Shown: positions 1 to 4,954 of the stretch, piece after piece
Position numbering within the stretch: position 1 is the stretch's first letter
Layout of the letters: each line of letters opens with the position of its first letter
Assembly: GCA_015654915.1 (NCBI GenBank)
Contig: JAATFY010000117.1
Coordinates: forward strand, 1 to 5,220
DNA: 5,220 nt
Reading direction: 5' to 3'
Source: Rhodospirillales bacterium
GTDB taxonomy: Bacteria; Pseudomonadota; Alphaproteobacteria; UBA9219
Translations under genes and position numbers: made by a program
Notes under the pieces: model-generated
The model's input: the letters and a program-made list of their open reading frames with translations, nothing else
Told to the model about the DNA's origin: nothing
Databases searched by the model: none

Positions 1-546
1 AGCAATCTATTGCGCGGACGGCGCGGCACCGAAGGAGCGGCCGGGTCGCATGGCGTCGACGAGAATTTCGTCATGCTAATGGGGGGCGCCGTGGACTTCA
101 TTCCGGCCTTGCTGACGGATCGCGGCGCTTCTTACGAATTCCGCGCCCTGACGCGGGGCCAGAGCATCGGCGACGCGCAGGACAATGATTTTGCCTACAG
201 CCTTGCGACGATCCAGCCTTTCGCGCCCGCCAACTTCAATGGCACGCGATTAAGCGGCACCGGCAGCGATCTTACCTTGGTCTGGAAACGCCGCGCGCGC
301 CTGAATGCCGATTGGATCGATTATGTCGACGTGCCGCTCGATGAAACGGCGGAATTATACGATATCGAGATCATGAATGGCGGCAGCGTGATGCGGACTT
401 TCAGCAGCGTCGCCTCGCCGACGGTAACTTATACGGCGGCCCAGCAGTCGGGGGATTGGGGCACGGTGCCCAGCACATTCACGGTCAATGTCTATCAGCT
501 AAGTTCCCGCTACGGCCGCGGCCGCGCTGCGACGGCGGTGGTGTGA
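1..546 (+). CDS. GTA gp15/Rcc01698-like phage tail-tip (host specificity) protein, C-terminal fragment
   Basis: The reading frame is open from the first base, so the start lies upstream; 181 codons plus stop are present. The fragment resembles the C-terminal domain of the large tail-tip proteins of alphaproteobacterial GTAs and related siphophages (gp15, Rcc01698-type). Family-like features, numbered from the window edge, are a GQSIGDAQDNDF stretch near 53-64, a WKRRARL stretch near 95-101 followed by a 'VDVPL' segment, YTAAQQ near 144-149, and a C-terminal VYQLSSRYGRGRAA. In this family such proteins sit at the distal end of the tail and act in host contact and DNA delivery. The TIM-barrel-like and hub domains expected N-terminally would lie outside the window. 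The stop (TGA, 544-546) directly abuts the stop of the opposite-strand gene. The family call is from motif memory, not a search. Confidence 0.8.
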   Translation, partial: SNLLRGRRGTEGAAGSHGVDENFVMLMGGAVDFIPALLTDRGASYEFRALTRGQSIGDAQDNDFAYSLATIQPFAPANFNGTRLSGTGSDLTLVWKRRARLNADWIDYVDVPLDETAELYDIEIMNGGSVMRTFSSVASPTVTYTAAQQSGDWGTVPSTFTVNVYQLSSRYGRGRAATAVV

Positions 547-1335
547 TTACAGCATTACCCGAGCGAAAGACGGGTGGACAAAGGGAAGTAATTTTGTGCG
601 GTTACTATCGTCGATAGCATATCCCACTTTTCCATGCTCCGTGACTTTCACTCTGCACGAATACAGTTCCTGCCGAAGGCGGTAAAGTATGGCGCTTGCC
701 GCGTTCAAATCATCCGGCTGTTTGGCAAAGGGAAGATAAACCGCCGTAAAAAGACGCTGCCGCGTTACCACACCACGCCGTTTTGCCAGCAATGTGCCTA
801 AAGCAATATTCTGGCTGTCGCTGCTAATCCACGGAATGGTGATTTTATCGGGCCTGCCGCGCAGAAGTTCGACGAGTTTTAGGGCTACGCCCCGGAGTCC
901 GGCGACATCACACGGTAGTTTGCTTTCATCGTATTTTCTTGGGTCGAACGAAAGTGCGGCGGCGAGGGAGGCGAGTTCGTGTTGTGATCCCGCGACTTGT
1001 TTCGCGATTCGACGTAACCTTTTCTCGACGTCCTCGGTCAGCATTTGGCCCTGTCTCGGCAGAACGATGTCCATACGCCCGAGTTTTTTGCGTAAACGGC
1101 TCAGATGTGTAGCGGCTGCATTCGTGTCGGAACGGGTCACCTGACCGGCGGAAAGCAGGTAATCGAAAACGACAGTTTCTCCGACCGTAAAATGTATGCC
1201 TTCCGTCGTCAGGCCCGAAGGTTCGGGCAGCAATATATCGACAAGTTGCCGAATGCCTTTGCGGAGTGTCTCGGCATCGGTGGGCAGATCATCCGCAGTA
1301 AGTATGCGTTTGGCGTAGTTATTGAGTAAGTTCAT
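547..1335 (-). CDS. Tandem winged-helix (OmpR/PhoB-like) DNA-binding protein without receiver domain
   Basis: A likely transcription regulator of 262 residues if it starts at ATG 1335. Residues about 172-243 match a full response-regulator effector domain: a first helix (NIALGTLLAKRRG), VVTRQRLFTAVY, a recognition helix (LNAASAILYRLRQEL) and a wing ending EHGKVGYAID. Residues about 52-102 look like a second, shortened copy with VTRSD, recognition helix TNAAATHLSRLRKKLG and a hairpin (IVLPRQGQMLTED); it seems to lack the usual second helix. Aligned by eye, the two recognition-helix stretches share 8 of 22 residues, which suggests internal duplication. No phospho-receiver, sensor or enzyme motif is visible. 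The start is uncertain: ATG 1335 has only a poor Shine-Dalgarno, while in-frame TTG codons at 1356 and 1389 each have an AGGA upstream (269 or 280 residues). The gene runs opposite to the tail genes, and two of three 60-base blocks counted by hand were lower in GC (28/60, 32/60, 35/60) than two blocks of the next gene, so it may be acquired cargo. Confidence 0.75.
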   Translation of the reverse strand: MNLLNNYAKRILTADDLPTDAETLRKGIRQLVDILLPEPSGLTTEGIHFTVGETVVFDYLLSAGQVTRSDTNAAATHLSRLRKKLGRMDIVLPRQGQMLTEDVEKRLRRIAKQVAGSQHELASLAAALSFDPRKYDESKLPCDVAGLRGVALKLVELLRGRPDKITIPWISSDSQNIALGTLLAKRRGVVTRQRLFTAVYLPFAKQPDDLNAASAILYRLRQELYSCRVKVTEHGKVGYAIDDSNRTKLLPFVHPSFARVML

Positions 1336-1447
1336 TTTCGACGCAATCCGGCGCAATATGAATTTCCTGAATTCTCTTGTCTTACGCAACTTTCCTGAAA
1401 CTAAAAAGGAAAATCGGGATTAATGTTGGTTTATTCCTCGCATAACC

Positions 1448-1463
1448 CGCTGAAAATACAGCG
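1448..1463. repeat. Small inverted repeat upstream of the DUF2793 gene
   Basis: CGCTG (1448-1452) and CAGCG (1459-1463) are perfect 5-bp arms around the A/T spacer AAAATA. The repeat lies in the divergent gap between the winged-helix gene and the DUF2793 gene, 23 bases before the ATG at 1487. It could be an operator or an mRNA hairpin. A 5-bp dyad can also arise by chance, so this is only a candidate. No convincing -35/-10 pair was found on either strand of this gap. Confidence 0.3.
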
Positions 1464-1486
1464 TTTCTGACCCCTAAGGAGCAAAC

Positions 1487-2080
1487 ATGTCCACCACGCC
1501 CAATCTGGCGATGAGCTATATCGCCGCGTCGCAGGCGCAGAAAGAAGTCACGCATAACGACGCGCTGAACGATCTCGATTTCGTGGCGCAGCTTTCGGCG
1601 CTCGATCATACGCTGGCGACGCCGCCCGGTTCGCCAGCGACCGGCGACACCTATATTATCGCGGCATCCCCGACCGGCGCGTGGACGGGCGCCGCCAACG
1701 GCGTCGCCGCTTATTATTCCGGCTGGAAAATCAAGACGCCGGTCGCAGGCTGGACGGCATGGGCGCGGAATGACAGCCGGTTGCTTTATTATACCGGCTC
1801 GACATGGAGCTTGCTGGCGACGCCGTGCCTCGATGCCACCACGACATGGAATCCCGGCGCGATTACGACCGGAACGGGATCGACCTCGTCGGCAATCACA
1901 CTGACCGGCGCGGCGCTCGGCGATTTCGCGCTTGTGACCGCGCCCTACGATTTGCAGGGCATCGATGCCACGGCTTATGTCTCGGCGGCCAATACGGTGA
2001 AGATAAGGTTGAACAATCTGAGCGGCGGCACGGTCACGCTGGCGTCGGGCACTTGGCGCGTGCGGGTGATGAAGGCCTAA
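1487..2080 (+). CDS. DUF2793 domain-containing phage tail/adhesin-type protein
   Basis: A 197-residue protein. The first ~90 residues show the DUF2793 pattern: PNLAMSYIAASQAQKEVTHN, then ALNDLDFVAQLSALD, PPGSPATGDTYII, GAWTGAANGVAAYYSGWK and, further on, YYTGSTWS. The C-terminal ~80 residues (from about TTTWNPGAITTG) are Thr/Ser/Gly/Ala-rich and beta-prone, with a GAALGDF and VRVMKA-ending segment of the kind seen at the ends of tail-fibre proteins. DUF2793 proteins occur as tail fibres or surface-binding parts of alphaproteobacterial phages and GTAs, so a role in host-surface recognition is inferred. The start is supported by AAGGAG at 1476-1481, five bases before ATG 1487. No signal peptide is visible. 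It follows the tail-tip gene with one antisense gene between them, and its stop lies 7 bases from the stop of the next antisense gene. Confidence 0.85.
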   Translation: MSTTPNLAMSYIAASQAQKEVTHNDALNDLDFVAQLSALDHTLATPPGSPATGDTYIIAASPTGAWTGAANGVAAYYSGWKIKTPVAGWTAWARNDSRLLYYTGSTWSLLATPCLDATTTWNPGAITTGTGSTSSAITLTGAALGDFALVTAPYDLQGIDATAYVSAANTVKIRLNNLSGGTVTLASGTWRVRVMKA

Positions 2081-2087
2081 CGGTTAA

Positions 2088-3131
2088 TCAGACAGGCGCG
2101 GAAACGCCAAGGCGCATGCCGGGTCTGGCCATGGGGCGCGCGACGGGACGCGCAAGGCTGGCGACCTCGACCGGCGCCGTGCTACCGGCGGGCTGGCCGA
2201 GTTTCCGCCAGTTGGGCGCGTGCGGCACATGCGTGCGGCGCGGCATGGGAGCTTGCTGAGCCGCGATAACCGGCACTGCGGGCGGGGAAACATTTGTCGC
2301 CATGCGAAGCGGCGCTAGATCGCGCCGCAAACTTGGCGGCGGCGTCAGGTTGCGCGCGACCAGAGCTTGGGGCGCTGCCGTTTTATGACCGGCGGGCGCG
2401 GGAGGCGGAACAGATGGGCGGGAATGGGCAGCGACAGGAGCGGCATGCATGGCAGCCGGAGCCCGCGATCCGTACCACCAGTTGCTGAGGCTTGGGAGGG
2501 GGTGCAACGCAAATTCGACGGCGCCGCGCGCGAAGCCGGCAACCGGCTGGACGACATAAGTGTTGATCGGTTGCACGACATATTCGTTGCCCAGCCTGGC
2601 GATCTTATGGACGGTCGCTACAGTGAAATCGCGCACTTGCCCGGCAAGACGTATGCCGCCTTCCACAAGTTCCTCGGTTTTATTCTTGACATAGCTTATG
2701 GCCTGCGAACCCCAGCTGCGCGCCGTATTGACCGCGGCCTCGATGTAAAAAGCGCTGTAGGCCCACGAAAGGGCGGAGCCGACGGAAGATGTAATCGTCG
2801 ATACCGTTGACGATATGGAGGAGACGATGGAGTTACCGTACGATCCTTCGCCGCGCGCAGATTCGCCGCGGCCTTCGGCCTCGCCAGTGGCGCCGAAAGC
2901 GTTCTGGCTGCGTCTGAGTTCCGCGATTTCCGCCGCGGTCAGCGTGATGCTGGTGGCATCGAGAATGTTTTCCCGCAATTGCGGATTGTCGCGGTAAACG
3001 GATTTCAGAAGCGCGAAGAGAGCCGGATTTCTGAAATCGAGAGTTTGCAAAAGATTGGGGTTGAGCTGAATGGCTTTTTCCAGCTCGGCGGCGGTTTTAA
3101 ATTCTCTCTTTTTCGTCCCGACTTCGGCCAC
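2088..3131 (-). CDS. Unrecognised 347-residue cysteine-free protein with Pro/Ala/Arg-rich C-terminus
   Basis: I do not recognise this family. It starts at GTG 3131, chosen because GGGGGAG (3137-3143) sits 5 bases upstream and the first internal ATG is far downstream. Residues 1-75 are charged and helical (TAAELEKAIQLNPNLLQTL; LTAAEIAELRRSQ). Residues 76-100 are a Gly/Glu/Ala-rich linker. Residues 101-120 are a Ser/Thr/Val/Ile-rich stretch (SIVSSISSTVSTITSSVGSA), followed by a helical region to about 180. A near-exact tandem motif, YVVQPIN then YVVQPVA, lies at 184-198. From about 222 to the end the chain is rich in Pro, Ala and Arg (for example RPVARPMARPGMR) and probably disordered and basic. 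There is no cysteine, signal peptide or clear membrane helix. The gene lies opposite the phage genes, so it may be cargo expressed from its own promoter. A secreted or host-interacting protein is one possibility, but nothing proves it. Confidence 0.7.
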   Translation of the reverse strand: MAEVGTKKREFKTAAELEKAIQLNPNLLQTLDFRNPALFALLKSVYRDNPQLRENILDATSITLTAAEIAELRRSQNAFGATGEAEGRGESARGEGSYGNSIVSSISSTVSTITSSVGSALSWAYSAFYIEAAVNTARSWGSQAISYVKNKTEELVEGGIRLAGQVRDFTVATVHKIARLGNEYVVQPINTYVVQPVAGFARGAVEFALHPLPSLSNWWYGSRAPAAMHAAPVAAHSRPSVPPPAPAGHKTAAPQALVARNLTPPPSLRRDLAPLRMATNVSPPAVPVIAAQQAPMPRRTHVPHAPNWRKLGQPAGSTAPVEVASLARPVARPMARPGMRLGVSAPV

Positions 3132-3136
3132 AGGGA

Positions 3137-3143
3137 CTCCCCC
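3137..3143 (-). promoter_or_regulatory. Ribosome binding site fixing the GTG start at 3131
   Basis: On the minus strand this reads GGGGGAG, followed by a 5-base spacer (TCCCT) and then GTG. It supports the non-ATG start of the 347-residue antisense gene, which has no ATG near its N-terminus. Confidence 0.6.
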
Positions 3144-3151
3144 TACATATA

Positions 3152-3178
3152 ACTATAACTCTGAGGCGATCGTATCAG
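3152..3178 (-). promoter_or_regulatory. Possible promoter for the antisense 347-residue gene
   Basis: On the minus strand, TATAGT (3152-3157, five of six bases of the -10 consensus) is preceded by CTGATA (3173-3178, four of six of the -35 consensus) with a 15-base spacer, shorter than ideal. It would give a very short leader before the RBS at 3137-3143. The position is right for a gene that cannot be read from the plus-strand late operon. The match is weak and could be chance in a locally A/T-rich gap. Confidence 0.3.
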
Positions 3179-3203
3179 CGCATGATTAAGAGCCGTTTAA
3201 TGA

Positions 3204-3216
3204 TTCCGGAACCGGT
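3204..3216. repeat. Adjoining short palindromes in the divergent promoter region
   Basis: TTCCGGAA (3204-3211) and ACCGGT (3211-3216) are each perfect palindromes and share one base. They lie midway between the antisense gene start (3131) and the start of the lysis cassette (3279), where an operator would be plausible. Short palindromes containing CCGG are common in GC-rich DNA, so the assignment is tentative. Confidence 0.2.
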
Positions 3217-3266
3217 CTAATACCTTGAAAAATAAGAAGAAAACATCGGCGGCGCTGTCCGTTGCC

Positions 3267-3273
3267 GGAGGAG
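3267..3273 (+). promoter_or_regulatory. Strong ribosome binding site deciding the start at 3279
   Basis: GGAGGAG is followed by a 5-base spacer and ATG 3279. It identifies the ATG, not the in-frame TTG at 3225, as the start of the first lysis-cassette gene. It is the strongest Shine-Dalgarno in the cassette, fitting entry of ribosomes at the head of a coupled operon. Confidence 0.75.
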
Positions 3274-3278
3274 ATTCC

Positions 3279-3554
3279 ATGGCTATCGAAGAGCTGTTCG
3301 ACCGGCGGATTCCGCTGGCGGTCATCGCCGCGCTTTTGCTGCAGGCGGCGACCGTCGTGTGGTGGGCGGCGACGAAAGACAGCGACGACCGTTTCCAGCA
3401 GCAGCGCATCGCGGCGGTGGAGCAGGCGGCGGCGCAAATGCGGGACGGCCAGACCGCGATGATCGAGCGGCTGGCGCGGATCGAGGAGCGCGTCAACGCC
3501 GAGGTTTTTACGCTGGACCGGATCGAGAAAAAATTGGGAGCATCGCGAAAATAA
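3279..3554 (+). CDS. Small membrane-anchored coiled-coil protein heading the lysis cassette
   Basis: A 91-residue protein with a short N-terminus (MAIEELFDRR), one hydrophobic segment at about 11-31 (IPLAVIAALLLQAATVVWWA) and then a charged helical tail at about 36-87 (RIAAVEQAAAQ; IERLARIEERV; DRIEKKLG) with coiled-coil character. The charge pattern is compatible with an inner-membrane anchor with the tail on one side. Similar one-TM coiled-coil proteins commonly precede endolysin genes in proteobacterial phages and are usually left as hypothetical. A holin-accessory, holin or anti-holin role is possible but unproven. The stop (TAA 3552-3554) shares its last A with the endolysin ATG, so the two are translationally coupled. 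The gene start is divergent from the antisense gene at 3131. Confidence 0.75.
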   Translation: MAIEELFDRRIPLAVIAALLLQAATVVWWAATKDSDDRFQQQRIAAVEQAAAQMRDGQTAMIERLARIEERVNAEVFTLDRIEKKLGASRK

Positions 3555-4045
3555 TGGACGGAACAATTGCAAGCACGGCGACGCTTCTGGCGGCGCGGCG
3601 CGTCAATGCCAACGGCATCGCGTTGATCAAGACATATGAAGGGCTGCACCTGACGCCCTATTTGTGTCCGGCGAAAGTGTGGACCATCGGCTACGGCCAT
3701 ACGCGCACCATCCATGCCGGCATGGTGATCACGCCGGAGCAGGCCGACCAGTTGCTGGACGACGATCTGCGCATTGCCGAACGCGCGGTGCAGCGGCTTG
3801 TGCAGGTGCCGCTGACCGATAACCAGTTCGCGGCTTTGGTCAGCTTCACTTTCAATATCGGCATCGCGAATTTCGAGCGATCCACCTTGCTGAAACTGCT
3901 CAATCGCGGCTGGTACGAGCAGGTGCCCGCACAGCTGACGCGCTGGAACCGGCAGTCGGGCGAGATTCTCGGCGGGTTGTCGCGCCGCCGCGCCGCCGAA
4001 GCGCAGCTCTGGAACAGGCGCGAACCGCCGCCGGTGGACGTATGA
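3554..4045 (+). CDS. Phage endolysin, T4-type lysozyme (glycoside hydrolase family 24)
   Basis: A muramidase of 163 residues that cleaves the glycan strands of peptidoglycan for host lysis. The GH24 catalytic signature E-x8-(D/C)-x5-T is exact: E29 (in TYEGLHL), C38 (in PYLCPAK) and T44 (in WTIGYGHT). The GYGHT block and the DNQFAALVSFTFNIG segment are further hallmarks, as is the late LGGLSRRRAAEAQLW. Cysteine replaces the aspartate of T4 lysozyme, as in the P1 and phage 21 types. The N-terminus (MDGTIASTATLLAARR) has no clear signal peptide or full-length signal-anchor segment, so export probably needs a holin. The start ATG 3554 overlaps the preceding stop by one base; a GGGAG at 3536-3540 is too distant to be a strong RBS, so coupling is likely. 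The longer frame from 3359 is mostly overlap with the upstream gene and is rejected. Confidence 0.95.
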   Translation: MDGTIASTATLLAARRVNANGIALIKTYEGLHLTPYLCPAKVWTIGYGHTRTIHAGMVITPEQADQLLDDDLRIAERAVQRLVQVPLTDNQFAALVSFTFNIGIANFERSTLLKLLNRGWYEQVPAQLTRWNRQSGEILGGLSRRRAAEAQLWNRREPPPVDV

Positions 4046-4287
4046 AAAAATTCCTCAAACATTGCCTGACCGGCCGCGATAATGAGACTTTCGATGTCGC
4101 CCGCGTGTTGTGGGCGATGGGCGGCATGGCTTTCATTGTCTTTACCGGCTGGACGGTTTTCCATACCGGCGCGTTCGATGCGCAGAATTACGGCACGGGT
4201 TTCGGATTGGCCATGGGCGGCGGCGGCGCCAGCGTCTGGGCCAAGGCCAAAACCGAGCCGGACATAAATCCCGGCGGCGAGCGCTGA
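4042..4287 (+). CDS. Small holin-like phage membrane protein
   Basis: An 81-residue protein with a charged N-terminus (MKKFLKHCLTGRDNETFD), a hydrophobic helix at about 19-40 (VARVLWAMGGMAFIVFTGW), a short loop, and a second, Gly-rich weakly hydrophobic segment at about 49-67 (NYGTGFGLAMGGGGASVW). It ends in a polar tail (KAKTEPDINPGGER). The pattern resembles small membrane proteins found beside endolysin genes in many proteobacterial phages and often suspected to be holins, which form inner-membrane holes that release endolysin. ATG 4042 overlaps the endolysin stop in ATGA, and the gene's own stop shares a base with the next ATG. The gene order between endolysin and spanins supports a lysis role. 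The holin call is inferred from size, topology and context. Confidence 0.7.
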   Translation: MKKFLKHCLTGRDNETFDVARVLWAMGGMAFIVFTGWTVFHTGAFDAQNYGTGFGLAMGGGGASVWAKAKTEPDINPGGER

Positions 4288-4664
4288 TGTCCACCATTCA
4301 GGGCGCTATTCTGGGGATCGCCATTGCCGCATTCGCGGCGCTTGGTCTTGTCGTTCTGCTGCAGCATCACCGGATCGCGGAAGATCAAACCCGCTACGAG
4401 CAGCTTTTGCAGAACAACGCTGTTTTCCAGGCTGAAAACAATAGTTGGAAGCTCGTGGCCGGAGAGCAGAACCGGAAAATCCTGCGGCTGGCGGCGGCGC
4501 AGGCGGAACGAAACGCGGCGCTGGAAAAAACGATGGCGGCCGCGAAAATAAACGCCGGACGCGCCGTTGCCCTTGCCGCCAAAATCGACGCGTTGCAGAC
4601 CGGTGCGGATGATTGCGCGGGCGCCGCGCGGATCAAGAATCTTTACCTGGGAAGCCGGAAATGA
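4287..4664 (+). CDS. Rz-like inner-membrane spanin (i-spanin)
   Basis: A 125-residue protein with a single N-terminal membrane anchor at about 7-26 (AILGIAIAAFAALGLVVLL), then a long charged helical periplasmic stretch to about 105 (RYEQLLQNNAVFQAENNSW; AAAQAERNAALEKTMAAAK) predicted to be coiled coil, and a C-terminal DDCAGAARIKNLYLG with Cys110, typical of Rz-like proteins, which often carry a Cys-containing end. In the family the i-spanin pairs with an outer-membrane lipoprotein to fuse the two membranes as the last lysis step. The start ATG 4287 shares a base with the preceding TGA; the longer frame from 4110 is rejected because it lies in the holin-like gene. Its last four bases overlap the Rz1-like gene. 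Confidence 0.85.
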   Translation: MSTIQGAILGIAIAAFAALGLVVLLQHHRIAEDQTRYEQLLQNNAVFQAENNSWKLVAGEQNRKILRLAAAQAERNAALEKTMAAAKINAGRAVALAAKIDALQTGADDCAGAARIKNLYLGSRK

Positions 4665-4954
4665 AAACTGCCTTGGTGGGGCTGATACTGCTGGCCGCGT
4701 GCGCTTCGCAGCCTCCATCGCCGGTCTTTGCGCCGGTGACCGTCGATGTGCCGCTGCCGGTGATGTGCCGCATGCCACCCATCGATGCGCGGCGCGAGTT
4801 TATGAAAAATCTTCCGCCGGATGCCACGTTGACGCAATTCACCAAAGCCTGCGCCGAGCAGACTTTGTTCGATAAAGCGGCGCTCGATCAATTCGAAGCC
4901 GCCCTGAAAAGCTGCGCCGATCCAACTTTCAACAACAACAAGGAGCAACAATGA
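4661..4954 (+). CDS. Rz1-like outer-membrane spanin lipoprotein (o-spanin)
   Basis: A 97-residue protein with a lipoprotein signal: MKTALVGLILLAAC with lipobox L11-A12-A13-C14, followed by Ala at +2, which favours the outer membrane. A proline-rich segment follows (SQPPSPVFAPVTVDVPLPV, about 17-35), then VMCRMPPIDAR and a helical tail with further cysteines (C36, C64, C85) ending NNNKEQQ. Lipobox plus Pro-rich N-terminus immediately after an Rz-like gene is the standard signature of a separate o-spanin. It is longer than lambda Rz1 (60 residues), the extra length being the tail after about residue 45. ATG 4661 overlaps the i-spanin stop in ATGA, and GGGAAG (4649-4654) offers a plausible RBS. 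Its stop overlaps the next gene's ATG. Confidence 0.85.
   Translation: MKTALVGLILLAACASQPPSPVFAPVTVDVPLPVMCRMPPIDARREFMKNLPPDATLTQFTKACAEQTLFDKAALDQFEAALKSCADPTFNNNKEQQ
4940..4945 (+). promoter_or_regulatory. Ribosome binding site for the gene starting at 4951
   Basis: AAGGAG with a 5-base spacer (CAACA) precedes ATG 4951. It lies inside the last codons of the Rz1-like gene and supports a real coding start there. Confidence 0.65.

Noticed and set aside
557..575. Hairpin ACCCG / CGGGT as a terminator at the first convergent junction
   Set aside because: Only a 5-bp stem with a 9-base loop and no T-run on either strand; it also lies inside the regulator's coding end.
794..1329. Plus-strand open frames opposite the winged-helix gene
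   Set aside because: No recognisable domain and low-complexity composition; the minus frame shows winged-helix motifs across the same bases.
2095..2108. GGCG / CGCC hairpin as a terminator at the second convergent junction
   Set aside because: Four-bp stem, no T-run on either side and within coding sequence of the antisense gene.
2294..2997. Plus-strand open frames opposite the 347-residue antisense gene
   Set aside because: Fragmented, Arg/Gly/Pro-rich and without good RBS; the minus frame is continuous with a strong RBS. I cannot fully exclude them because the minus gene is itself unrecognised.
3216..3221. TCTAAT as a -10 box for the lysis cassette
   Set aside because: No acceptable -35 at 16-18 bases upstream; the cassette promoter is not identifiable by eye.
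3225..3278. N-terminal extension of the coiled-coil protein from TTG 3225 (18 extra residues, Lys-rich)
   Set aside because: No Shine-Dalgarno precedes TTG 3225, while ATG 3279 has GGAGGAG at ideal spacing.
3554..3600. Signal-anchor-release N-terminus on the endolysin
   Set aside because: The uncharged stretch is only about 12 residues and is followed by two arginines, too short for a membrane span.
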